Of a stretch of 64,000 bases of DNA, positions 35,996 to 43,983 are shown one piece after another. The first letter of the stretch is position 1; each line of letters starts with the position of its first letter. The notes below the pieces were generated by a model. It was not told the origin of the DNA and did no database searches. It saw only the letters and a program-made list of their open reading frames with translations. The stretch is from Pigmentiphaga litoralis (lineage in GTDB: Bacteria > Pseudomonadota > Gammaproteobacteria > Burkholderiales > Burkholderiaceae_B). Made by a program: the position numbers and the translations under genes. The stretch covers positions 434,001 to 498,000 of the forward strand of contig NZ_JACCBP010000001.1 in the NCBI RefSeq assembly GCF_013408655.1, written 5' to 3'.

Positions 35996-38305
35996 GTGCT
36001 TCTAAACGATTCCTTTGGCGGCCTGGCCGCGCCTTTCCAGGTCCAAGCGAATGCCTTGCGGCGTGCGCTCTATGGAAGCAGCCTGGCGCTGATGGCCTGC
36101 AGTCTGTTGGTGGCCATGCTGGTTTTCGAGGCGGGCGTCTCCAACCTGTTGATTGCGCCTGACCTGGTCGTCGCCGGCATGGCGGTGGGGGCGCTGTACT
36201 GCACACGCGCCGGCCACGAGCGTGTGGCGGGCACCTTGCTGGTATGGAGCGTGTGGGGCGCATGCAGCATGCGCATTCCGCTGACCGGCGGGCTGGCGTC
36301 GAACGCGCTGTTGCTCTATCCGCTGGTGATGGCGCTGTCGGGCTGGCTGATGGGCGCTTCCGCGGCCAGAACCGTCGGGTGGGCGTCTGCCGTCGTCGTG
36401 TTCCTGCTTGCGGGCCTGCATGCCACCGGGACGTTGGCCGATCCCATGCCCGACGCTGCGCGCCTGACCGTTCCGTACGGTGCGACCCTGACGGCGCTGG
36501 TGGCGTGGGCCGTGCTGCGGGGGCGACTTGCCTACCGCCGCGAGGTGGAAGGGCTGCAGCATCGGCTGGAAGAATTGCAGGCGCGCGACGACGAGCTGCA
36601 GACCTTGCGGCGGGCCGTCGAAAAACATCCTGACAGCATCGTGATCACGGACCGGCTTGGCCGCATCGAGTACGTCAACGATGCCTACCTGATGCGCGCC
36701 GGTTGGCGGCGGGATGAAGCCGTCGGACACCTGTCGGCGGTGCGTTCCAACAATGGGTTGACCATGGCGCAGCGCACGTCGATGGAAGTGGCGCTTGCCC
36801 GCGGTGAACGCTGGAAGGATGAGGTCGTCAACCAACGGCGTGGCGGGGAACTTGTAGTGGAGTCCGTCATGGTCGTGCCGCTGCGCAGCCTGAGTGGCGA
36901 CGCCACGCACTATGTGGAATACAAGCAGGATGTGACTGAACTGCGGCGCGCCACGGAAGAAATGCGCCGGCTGAGCCGTTTCGATCCGCTGACGGGCCTG
37001 CCGAATCGTCAATGGCTGCTGGAGCGGCTCTATGCGGAACACGCGGCCAGCAGTGGTGACACGTCGCGGCCACGTGTGTTGCTGCTGCTGGATATCGATC
37101 GATTCACCAACTTTAACGAGCTGTACGGTATCGACATGGGCGATCGGTTGCTTCGCGCGGTGGCCACACGCCTGCGCCGCTTGGCCGGTGACAACGGCGC
37201 CGTGGCGAGGATCGCGGCCGACGAGTTCGCCGTGCTGCTGGCCGATGTGGATGCCGATCCGTTGCGCGGCGATCGCGAAGCGCGGTCCATGGCCGCGGCG
37301 TTCCTGATTGAAGTCCAGCGGCCCATCGCGCTGGATGGCAACCCGCTTGGGCTGAACTTGACCGTCAGCATGGGCGCGACCCGCTTTCCGGGCGGGCCGC
37401 ACGATACCGCGGAAGCGGCGCTGGGCCGCGCGAGTACCGCATTGCGCCGCGCACGTCTGGCGGGCGATGGCCGGTTGGCCATGTTCGAGCCGGCGATGGC
37501 TGAAACCGCCGTGCACCGATCGCGCCTGGAAGATGAGCTGCGCCGAGGCATCCAGGCAGGCGAACTTCAGCTGTACCTGCAATTGCAGGTGGGTCCTCAG
37601 GGCGATGTGGCAGGCGCCGAGGTGCTGGTGCGCTGGGACCATCCGCAGAAAGGGCTGCTATCGCCTGCCGCGTTTCTGCCGGTGGCGGAGGCGTCCGACC
37701 TGATCCTGGTGCTGGATCGCTGGGTGCTTGCCCAATCATGTCTGCTGCAGTTGCGGCTCAAGGCCGAAGGGCGGCGCATGCGGCTGTCCGTCAATGTCAG
37801 TGCACGGCATTTTCAGCAAAGCGACTTTGCCGAGACGATCATTGATCTGCTGGATCGGACCGGCGCCGATCCCGGACTGCTGACGCTGGAATTGAACGAG
37901 AACGTGCTGGTGGCGGACCCCGATGACGTGCTGGCGAAGATTCATCGACTGTCTGCCCTTGGCATCGAATTCGCGCTGGACGATTTTGGTACGGGGTTTT
38001 CGTCCCTGTCTTACCTGAAGCGCATGCCGATCCACGAGATCAAGATCGATCGCTACTTTGTGCAGGATGCGCCGGTCGACGCCGCCAGCGCGTCCCTGCT
38101 GGAAAGCATTTTGCGGGTCGCGCACAGCTACGGGCTGCGTGTGGTGGCCGAGGGCGTGGAGACGGTCGAGCAGGCGCAGTTTCTTCGTGAACGGGTGCCA
38201 GAGATCGTTTGTCAGGGGTACCTGTTTCATCGTCCGGCCCCGGCGTCGGATTGGCTTCAGGCGTCGGACGATCTGGTGGCGCCGGTGTCGCCGTTGTTGT
38301 TCTGA
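35996..38305 (+). CDS. membrane PAS-GGDEF-EAL protein, probable c-di-GMP phosphodiesterase
   Basis: A 769-residue signalling protein. About five membrane segments (residues 20-180) are followed by a coiled helix, a PAS domain (~205-325), GGDEF (~335-500) and EAL (~515-750). The GGDEF signature reads ARIAADEFAVLL, so both glycines are replaced and cyclase activity is unlikely. The EAL domain keeps most catalytic features: GAEVLVRWDHP, NVSARHFQ, ELNENVL, LDDFGTGFSSLSYLKRMP, KIDRYF, VAEGVET and QGYLFHRP. The start is GTG. It is divergent from the pilin gene, and lowering c-di-GMP is a common way to control fimbriae and attachment. The regulatory link is inferred. Confidence 0.9.
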   Translation: MLLNDSFGGLAAPFQVQANALRRALYGSSLALMACSLLVAMLVFEAGVSNLLIAPDLVVAGMAVGALYCTRAGHERVAGTLLVWSVWGACSMRIPLTGGLASNALLLYPLVMALSGWLMGASAARTVGWASAVVVFLLAGLHATGTLADPMPDAARLTVPYGATLTALVAWAVLRGRLAYRREVEGLQHRLEELQARDDELQTLRRAVEKHPDSIVITDRLGRIEYVNDAYLMRAGWRRDEAVGHLSAVRSNNGLTMAQRTSMEVALARGERWKDEVVNQRRGGELVVESVMVVPLRSLSGDATHYVEYKQDVTELRRATEEMRRLSRFDPLTGLPNRQWLLERLYAEHAASSGDTSRPRVLLLLDIDRFTNFNELYGIDMGDRLLRAVATRLRRLAGDNGAVARIAADEFAVLLADVDADPLRGDREARSMAAAFLIEVQRPIALDGNPLGLNLTVSMGATRFPGGPHDTAEAALGRASTALRRARLAGDGRLAMFEPAMAETAVHRSRLEDELRRGIQAGELQLYLQLQVGPQGDVAGAEVLVRWDHPQKGLLSPAAFLPVAEASDLILVLDRWVLAQSCLLQLRLKAEGRRMRLSVNVSARHFQQSDFAETIIDLLDRTGADPGLLTLELNENVLVADPDDVLAKIHRLSALGIEFALDDFGTGFSSLSYLKRMPIHEIKIDRYFVQDAPVDAASASLLESILRVAHSYGLRVVAEGVETVEQAQFLRERVPEIVCQGYLFHRPAPASDWLQASDDLVAPVSPLLF

Positions 38306-38399
38306 TGTGCCGTGTCAGGGCAGGGCGGGGACGGACGGCAGTTGGGCTTACGGCATTTCCCGGTGCCGCTGGAAAGATGGGTTGCGGTAAACTGGCCGG

Positions 38400-38927
38400 A
38401 TGATGCGTGTCCAACTCTGGCGCTTTTTGCTCACCCTGTCGCTGCTGCTGACCTTGCCGATGCAAGGGTATGCCGCTGCGCGCATGGCGTCGTGCGACGC
38501 GGTGTTGGCGGGGGCGCTGGCGGACGTGCAGCATGGCGCTGTGCAGGTCACCGGCTTGCACGGTGGTGGGATGCAGCATGGCGCGTCACGCGTTGGCGAG
38601 CATGAAGCTTCGCACTACGGCGCTCATGACGCGTCACACCACGGCGCTCATGTTGCATCGCACGTTGGCGGGCACGATGCTTCGCTGGGTGGTGGGCATG
38701 ACGCTTCCCAAGGCCTTGCCCATGACGGCGGTCCGGGCGCAAGCCACGCTTCCCACGGCACGAGTTGCATGAGTTGCACGCCTTGCAGCCCGGGCGCGGC
38801 GTTGACCTGCGTTGTTCCCGTCTCGTCCACCTTCCAGTCAGCGCGTGTCGTCCCCGCGCTGCTTGTTGCGCCTACGTCAGCCGACCTGGCGCATCCCGAG
38901 CGACCTCCCCAATCTTTCCTCGCGTAG
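38400..38927 (+). CDS. histidine-rich exported protein of the copper cluster
   Basis: A 175-residue protein with an N-terminal signal-like segment (LWRFLLTLSLLLTLPMQGYA). A central repeat region of about 80 residues is built from short units such as HGAHVASH and GGHDAS, with about 18 histidines. A Cys-rich patch SCMSCTPCSPG and a weaker hydrophobic C-terminus follow. Histidine/cysteine-rich exported proteins of this sort usually bind copper or related metals, which fits the TolC-like, multicopper oxidase, cupredoxin and CusF-like genes downstream. I do not recognise a specific family. A DUF2946-like relation is possible but unproven. Confidence 0.6.
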   Translation: MMRVQLWRFLLTLSLLLTLPMQGYAAARMASCDAVLAGALADVQHGAVQVTGLHGGGMQHGASRVGEHEASHYGAHDASHHGAHVASHVGGHDASLGGGHDASQGLAHDGGPGASHASHGTSCMSCTPCSPGAALTCVVPVSSTFQSARVVPALLVAPTSADLAHPERPPQSFLA

Positions 38928-39053
38928 CGGATTGACTCCTTTCTGAAGGCCGTTGGCGCATCGCGCCTTGGCGTTGGTCGAGTCATCCCGCGTTCGTTGC
39001 GTTCGTTCCCGTCTGACTGATGACGGGTTCCCACGACGTTCCGTGAGGACTTC

Positions 39054-39437
39054 ATGTTTCATTTCATTCGATCATCCACGCACAGGTGGACGATGACGCT
39101 TGCCATGGCGGCCGCGGGCTCGTCGTGGGCCCAGGCGCCCGCGCCTGCCTACGAGTCAGCATTCGATGGGTATCGCGGTTTTGCCGACCAGCCCGTCGGT
39201 GCCTGGCCGGCGGCCAACCGCGATGCAGCCGATATCGGCGGTTGGCGGGCCTATGCCAAGGCGGCGCGTGCGCCGGCTAATAACGGCGGTTTAGCGCCAG
39301 CCCATCTTCAAGGCAATGCGCCCGCAACGCTCCCTGACTCTGGCCACAGTAGCCACCAAGCCGGGAGCCATGCCGGCGATTCCCCCCATGCAGGGCATGC
39401 CGGACACACGGCTCCCCAGGCTGGGAGTCTTCCATGA
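39054..39437 (+). CDS. small exported protein, histidine-rich C-terminus
   Basis: A 127-residue protein with a signal-like N-terminus (TMTLAMAAAGSSWAQ). A central region FDGYRGFADQPVGAWPAANR recurs in small proteins found next to copper-efflux outer-membrane genes. The His/Gly/Ser tail (SHQAGSHAGDSPHAGHAGH) could bind metal. GAGG lies 5 nt before the ATG. It overlaps the TolC-like gene by 4 bp (ATGA), so it belongs to the copper unit. The molecular function is unknown. Confidence 0.7.
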   Translation: MFHFIRSSTHRWTMTLAMAAAGSSWAQAPAPAYESAFDGYRGFADQPVGAWPAANRDAADIGGWRAYAKAARAPANNGGLAPAHLQGNAPATLPDSGHSSHQAGSHAGDSPHAGHAGHTAPQAGSLP

Positions 39438-40927
39438 CCGCAGTGCAGGGATCCCGCAAGCCCGCACCCACCTTACCGCGCACCTTCCCACGTACTGCGT
39501 TGGCCATTGGCCTGGCATTTGCCATGGCCGGCTGCGCGTCCGTCGACATCGACCGGGCGGTCGCCACCAGCAATGACGACGCGGCCGACTTCACGCAAGG
39601 CGCGCTGCAGTTGGCCCGCACACCCGAACAGCAGCGCGACCGCGAAGCCGCGGCCGACGCCTTGCTGGCCCAGCCGCTGGACCAGAACGCCGCAGTCCGA
39701 CTGGCATTGCAGAACAGTCCGCAGTTGCAGGCCTTGCTGGCCCAGTCGTGGGCCGACGCGGCCAATGGGGCGCAGATTGGCCGGCTGCCAAATCCGGTGT
39801 TCGACTTCGAGCGCATGCGCACGGTGGACGAACTGGAGTTCGGCCGGCTGCTGGCCTTCGGTCTGCTGGACCTGATCACCTTGCCGCAGCGCTACGGGAT
39901 TGCGCAGCGGCGGACGGCGCAAGCCAATATCCGTCTGACGCGGGATGTGGTGGCGCATGTGACGCAGGTGCGGCAGGCCTGGGTCCGCGCGGTGGCGGCG
40001 GAGCAGTCCGTGGCCTATGCCAGGCAGGTCAATGATGCGGCGCAGGCCAGCGCCGAATTGGGGCGGCGCATGCAGGCGGCGGGCAATTTCAGCCGGCTGG
40101 AGCGGGCGCGTCAGCAGGCGTTTTATGCCGACGCGGCCACGCAGTGGGCGTCTGCGCGCCAGGCCGTCACGGCCACCCGCGCGCAGCTGGAACGCTTGCT
40201 GGGCCTGACCGAGGCGCAGGCGGAGCGGCTGCGGCTGCCGCCGCGCCTGCCGGATCTGCCCAAGGCGCCGATGCCGCCCGATCGGGCCGCCCGCACCGCC
40301 AGTGCCGCGCGGCTGGACGTGCGACTGGCGCAGGCGTCGTACGAAGCGGCGGCCAGGGCGCAGGGGCTGACACGCATCACCAGCCTGACCGACATCGAGC
40401 TGGGCGTCCGGCACGACACGATGTTCGACCGCGCGGAGGGTGGATCGACCCGCCGCAATGGCTACGAGGTGAGCGTTCGCTTGCCCCTGTTCGACGATGG
40501 CAGCTTGCGCCGCGACGCAATCGGCGCGCAGACGCTGGCGCTGACGCATCAGCTCGAAGCTACGCTGCGCGCGGCGGGCAGCCAGTTGCGCGAGTCGTAT
40601 GGCGCGTACCGGACGGCGTACGACGTGTCGCGCCACTATCGCGACGAGGTCGTGCCGCTGCGCAAGCTCATCGCCGAAGAAAACGTGCTTCGGTACAACG
40701 GCATGTTCATCAGCGTGTTCGAACTGCTGGCGGACATGCGCGCGCAGGTCAACAGCGTGATCGCCGCGATCGATGCGGAACGCAACTATTGGCTGGCCGA
40801 TGCGGCGTTGCAGGCCGCCATTGTGGGCGTGCCGGTGGCGGCGAACCCGGCGTTGCCGGCAGGCGTGGCGGGATCGGCAGGCGGCCCCATGTTGGCGGCA
40901 CAAGGAGGCGGCGATGCCGGACATTGA
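39434..40927 (+). CDS. TolC-family outer-membrane efflux lipoprotein
   Basis: A 497-residue outer-membrane factor. A lipoprotein signal ends in AFAMAGCAS, and two outer-membrane-efflux repeats follow (about 85-270 and 295-470), with long coiled-coil helices such as ARQVNDAAQASAELGRRMQA. It resembles CusC/CzcC-type channels. No RND pump or membrane-fusion gene is adjacent, so its inner-membrane partner, if any, is encoded elsewhere. It is translationally coupled to the small exported protein upstream and leads into the multicopper oxidase unit. Confidence 0.9.
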   Translation: MTAVQGSRKPAPTLPRTFPRTALAIGLAFAMAGCASVDIDRAVATSNDDAADFTQGALQLARTPEQQRDREAAADALLAQPLDQNAAVRLALQNSPQLQALLAQSWADAANGAQIGRLPNPVFDFERMRTVDELEFGRLLAFGLLDLITLPQRYGIAQRRTAQANIRLTRDVVAHVTQVRQAWVRAVAAEQSVAYARQVNDAAQASAELGRRMQAAGNFSRLERARQQAFYADAATQWASARQAVTATRAQLERLLGLTEAQAERLRLPPRLPDLPKAPMPPDRAARTASAARLDVRLAQASYEAAARAQGLTRITSLTDIELGVRHDTMFDRAEGGSTRRNGYEVSVRLPLFDDGSLRRDAIGAQTLALTHQLEATLRAAGSQLRESYGAYRTAYDVSRHYRDEVVPLRKLIAEENVLRYNGMFISVFELLADMRAQVNSVIAAIDAERNYWLADAALQAAIVGVPVAANPALPAGVAGSAGGPMLAAQGGGDAGH

Positions 40928-40978
40928 TTGCACAACGAAAGCACCGGTCTCCGTCAACCTATCAAGGAGGGCGGAATC

Positions 40979-41053
40979 ATGACTGCCAGCAGAACTTTTT
41001 TCAGATCCGCCGGCCTGGCTGGCGGTGGAGTATCCAGGAGGGCGGCGTCATGA
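40979..41053 (+). CDS. duplicated, truncated Tat leader upstream of the multicopper oxidase
   Basis: A 24-codon frame reading MTASRTFFRSAGLAGGGV and then SRRAAS. It copies the start of the multicopper oxidase (MTSRRAFLKSAGLAGGAV) together with its GGAGG ribosome site, exactly 71 bp upstream. The copy runs out at the second ribosome site and stops in an ATGA overlap with the oxidase ATG. It is either a remnant of a tandem duplication or a leader peptide coupling translation. Whether it is translated is unknown. Confidence 0.55.
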   Translation: MTASRTFFRSAGLAGGGVSRRAAS

Positions 41054-42471
41054 CCTCTCGCAGAGCTTTTTTGAAATCCGCCGGTCTGGCGGGCGGCGCG
41101 GTCGCGGCGGGTGGCGTGAACCAGGTGGCGCTTGCGGGCCTGCCCGAGCTGGTCACGCAGACGTCCGCCGCGACCGCCGCGCCTTTGGTGCCAGACACCG
41201 GCCGGCCTTACCGTCCGGTGGTGACGCTGAATGGCTGGAGCCTGCCTTGGCGCATGAATGACGGCGTCAAGGAATTCCATCTGGTGGCCGAACCCGTGGT
41301 GCGCGAGATGGCGCCCGGCATGAAGGCGCACCTGTGGGGCTACAACGGGCAGTCGCCGGGGCCGACGATCGAGGTGGTGGAAGGCGATCGGGTGCGCATG
41401 TTCGTGACCAATCGCCTGCCGGAACACACCAGCGTGCATTGGCATGGGCAGCGTCTGCCGAACGGCATGGATGGCGTGTCGGGGCTGACGCAGCCCAGCA
41501 TTCCGTCGGGCAAGACCTTTGTGTACGAGTTCGTCGCCCGCCGGCCCGGCACCTTCATGTATCACCCGCATGCCGACGAAATGGTGCAGATGGCGATGGG
41601 CATGATGGGGACCTGGATCACACATCCCAAAGCGCCGCATCCGTTGATCGACGAGGTGGATCGCGACTTCGTCTTCCTGCTTAATGCCTACGACATCGAT
41701 CCAGGGTCCTACACCCCAAAGATCATGACGATGCTGGACTTCAATCTGTGGACCTGGAACAGCCGCGTGTTCCCGGGCATCGATTCGTTGAACGTGCGGC
41801 AGAACGACAAGGTGCGCCTACGCGTGGGGAACCTGACCATGACCAATCACCCCATCCACGTGCACGGCCACGAGTTCGTGGTGACGGGCACGGATGGCGG
41901 GCCGACGCCGCGGGCGGGGCGCTGGCCCGAAGTCAGCATCGATATTGCTGTGGGCCAGATGCGGCAGATGGAATTTGTGGCGGACGAGGAGGGTGATTGG
42001 GCGCTGCATTGCCACAAGAGCCATCACACCATGAACGCCATGGGGCATGACGTGCCTACGATGATCGGTGTTGATCATCGGGATGTGGCGCGGCAGATTA
42101 CCGGCTTGATTCCCGACTACATGGTGATGGGCGAACGCGGCATGGCCGACATGGCCGAGATGGAAATGCCGCTGCCCGATAACACCCTGCCGATGATGTC
42201 GGGTGTCGGGCCGTTCGGATCGCTGGAAATGGGCGGCATGTTCAGCGTACTGAAGGTCCGGAAGGACCAGCCGCGCAATGACTATCGGGATCCAGGCTGG
42301 TTCAAGCACCCGGCAGGCACGGTCGCCTATGAATACACGGGCGTCGTGCCCGAGCCGACCCGTGCGCGGGCCGCGGCGCCGCCGGCCGGGGCGGCAATCA
42401 CTGGCGGTGCTGGCGGCGCTGCGAGCATCGATATCCAGATCCGCAAACCTCAAGGCCATCATGGCCACTGA
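41050..42471 (+). CDS. Tat-exported multicopper oxidase
   Basis: A 473-residue periplasmic multicopper oxidase, probably oxidising Cu(I) in copper tolerance. The Tat signal is TSRRAFLKSAGLAGGAVAAG. Copper ligands are in TSVHWHGQRLPNGMDG, FMYHPHADEM, NHPIHVHGHEF and LHCHKSHHTMNAMG; the last has the HCHxxxHxxxxM pattern of a type 1 site with axial methionine. A Met-rich segment near 365-400 (MVMGERGMADMAEMEMPL) may bind Cu(I), as in CueO-type enzymes. Its frame continues upstream through the TolC-like gene, but the ATG at 41050 after GGAGG is the start. Confidence 0.93.
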   Translation: MTSRRAFLKSAGLAGGAVAAGGVNQVALAGLPELVTQTSAATAAPLVPDTGRPYRPVVTLNGWSLPWRMNDGVKEFHLVAEPVVREMAPGMKAHLWGYNGQSPGPTIEVVEGDRVRMFVTNRLPEHTSVHWHGQRLPNGMDGVSGLTQPSIPSGKTFVYEFVARRPGTFMYHPHADEMVQMAMGMMGTWITHPKAPHPLIDEVDRDFVFLLNAYDIDPGSYTPKIMTMLDFNLWTWNSRVFPGIDSLNVRQNDKVRLRVGNLTMTNHPIHVHGHEFVVTGTDGGPTPRAGRWPEVSIDIAVGQMRQMEFVADEEGDWALHCHKSHHTMNAMGHDVPTMIGVDHRDVARQITGLIPDYMVMGERGMADMAEMEMPLPDNTLPMMSGVGPFGSLEMGGMFSVLKVRKDQPRNDYRDPGWFKHPAGTVAYEYTGVVPEPTRARAAAPPAGAAITGGAGGAASIDIQIRKPQGHHGH

Positions 42472-42487
42472 CCAAGGAAAACCGATC

Positions 42488-43057
42488 ATGACGCACTTTT
42501 CCGTTCGTGGCTGCACACCTACCGCCATCAAGCTGGCGTTGGCTATGTGGATCTTTACAACGACTCCGATGTCGACGGCGTGGGCCGCTGGCGAGCATGG
42601 GGGCGGCCATGCGGAGTCGCTCATCGGGCAGCCCGGCGTCGCGGCACAGGCATCCCGCACTGTTGACGTCGATATGACTGACGCGATGCGTTTCCACCCG
42701 GCGCGACTGGACGTCAGGCAAGGAGAGACGCTGCGGTTGCGGGTCAGGAACGCCGGGCAGATCAAACATGAGCTGGTGCTGGGCACCCAGGCCGAGCTGA
42801 AGGCGCACTACGAGCAAATGAAGCGCTTTCCTGGCATGGAGCACGAGGATCCCTCCATGGTGAGTGTTGCGCCGGGACAAATCGGTGAGATTGTGTGGAA
42901 ATTTACCGAAGCGGGAACGGTAGACTTCGCGTGCCTTCAACCCGGGCATTTCGAAGCCGGCATGGTCGGGCAGGTCGCGGTAGCGGGCGGAGCGGGCGAT
43001 GCCCGCAAGAACAGCACGCCCCCCGCGCGCCCGGCCGGGGCTGCGCACCGGCATTGA
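42488..43057 (+). CDS. plastocyanin-like cupredoxin
   Basis: A 189-residue exported blue-copper-type protein. A signal segment (about residues 12-33, ending in AWAAG) is followed by a cupredoxin fold. Type 1 copper ligands are recognisable: histidine in AGQIKHELVLG, and Cys, His and Met in FACLQPGHFEAGM. It follows the multicopper oxidase by 16 bp, so it probably carries copper or electrons for it in the periplasm. The C-terminal tail is Pro/Ala-rich and ends with histidines. Confidence 0.9.
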   Translation: MTHFSVRGCTPTAIKLALAMWIFTTTPMSTAWAAGEHGGGHAESLIGQPGVAAQASRTVDVDMTDAMRFHPARLDVRQGETLRLRVRNAGQIKHELVLGTQAELKAHYEQMKRFPGMEHEDPSMVSVAPGQIGEIVWKFTEAGTVDFACLQPGHFEAGMVGQVAVAGGAGDARKNSTPPARPAGAAHRH

Positions 43058-43171
43058 ACCTGGAGCGCTGGACGGCGCTCTAGCCCCTGACGATTTCGGC
43101 GGCGTTCCGAACAGGTACGCCGTGGACTGATTATTTCTGAACCCCTGTTTATTTCTTTTGGCTATCGAAGG

Positions 43172-43540
43172 ATGAAGACCATCATGTTTCAACAACGACG
43201 TCTCGTGCAATGCCTGCTCGGCGCCGTGCTTGCCACCGCCGCTGCATCGACCTTTGCCCAGCAACCGCGCATGTCGCCCGAACAGCTGGCGATGAACCAC
43301 GTGCCGGCCGAAACCCCCAGCTGGGTCGAAGGCGAGGTGCGCCGCATCGACGCGGATACCCGCAAGCTCACGCTGCGCCATGCCGAAATCCGCAACCTCG
43401 ACATGCCTGGCATGACGATGGTGTTCCGTGTCCTGGACGGCGTGGCGCTGGATAACGTCAAGGTCGGCGACAAGGTACGTTTCACGGCAATGAGCGACAA
43501 CGGCCAGGTCGTGCTGACGCAGCTTCAGTCCGCAAACTGA
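43172..43540 (+). CDS. CusF-like periplasmic copper-binding protein
   Basis: A 122-residue exported protein with a signal peptide (LLGAVLATAAASTFA, then QQ). The small CusF/CusB-type OB fold shows PSWVEGEVRRIDADTRKLTL, LRHAEIRNLDMPGMTMVFRV and KVRFTAM. The LDMPGMTMVF block holds the methionines of the CusF Cu(I) site. It ends the copper cluster, 114 bp after the cupredoxin; a small hairpin (43063-43080) lies between. It probably chaperones Cu(I)/Ag(I) in the periplasm. Confidence 0.88.
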   Translation: MKTIMFQQRRLVQCLLGAVLATAAASTFAQQPRMSPEQLAMNHVPAETPSWVEGEVRRIDADTRKLTLRHAEIRNLDMPGMTMVFRVLDGVALDNVKVGDKVRFTAMSDNGQVVLTQLQSAN

Positions 43541-43649
43541 TCCGCCGCGCACGGATCTGGTGCCCTTCGGCCCCGATCCGGTGCGGCGTTCACTGAACGA
43601 AACCCCTTGCCTGCCCTGACTTTGGCCGTTCCCCAGTGGCAGCACACGC

Positions 43650-43665
43650 TGGCATATCGTTTGCT
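43650..43665 (+). promoter_or_regulatory. candidate sigma-54 (-24/-12) promoter
   Basis: TGGCATATCGTTTGCT aligns with the sigma-54 consensus TGGCACG-N4-TTGCW at 10 of 12 defined positions, with the invariant GG and GC separated by exactly 10 bp. It lies in the 443-bp gap between the CusF-like gene and the Rieske oxygenase and would give a leader of about 300 nt. No sigma-54 activator gene is in the window. The rest of this gap shows no convincing gene. Confidence 0.5.
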
Positions 43666-43983
43666 TAGTTTGCCATCAGAGTAGAAGCAGTTAGCACGAG
43701 CCACCGCGGGCATCGCCCCGCACCCGGCTTGTACGGGACATTGCTCTCACGGCCCAGGTTGGAACTCCAGCACGCGCCGTGCGCCGCCATGGCGGTTGTG
43801 TGCGACAGCGATCGTGTGCAACAGGGCTTCGTGATGTCTTCCGGTCAGCAGACCGTCTTCCCGATTCCCCTTGCATCCGCTTTCCATCCAGCCACCGGCG
43901 GGGAGCGCTCGCGTACCGGATACGTCCGGCCAGCGATGCGTTGATCAGCTTTGAGCTCTCAGCTTTCATTTGGATGGAATCCC

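Noticed and set aside
35670..36005. A 111-codon frame in the pilin/EAL divergent gap
   Set aside because: Arg/Ala/Ser-rich, no ribosome site, and it would cover both promoters.
39008..39027. A CCCGTC...GACGGG hairpin between the His-rich and small exported genes
   Set aside because: Only six base pairs with an eight-base loop and no T-run; too weak to call.
43063..43080. A GAGCGC...GCGCTC hairpin after the cupredoxin gene
   Set aside because: Short stem without a T-run; mentioned with the CusF-like gene but not called a terminator.
43729..43944. A short open frame between the CusF-like gene and the Rieske oxygenase
   Set aside because: No ribosome site or recognisable protein; other frames there are equally open.
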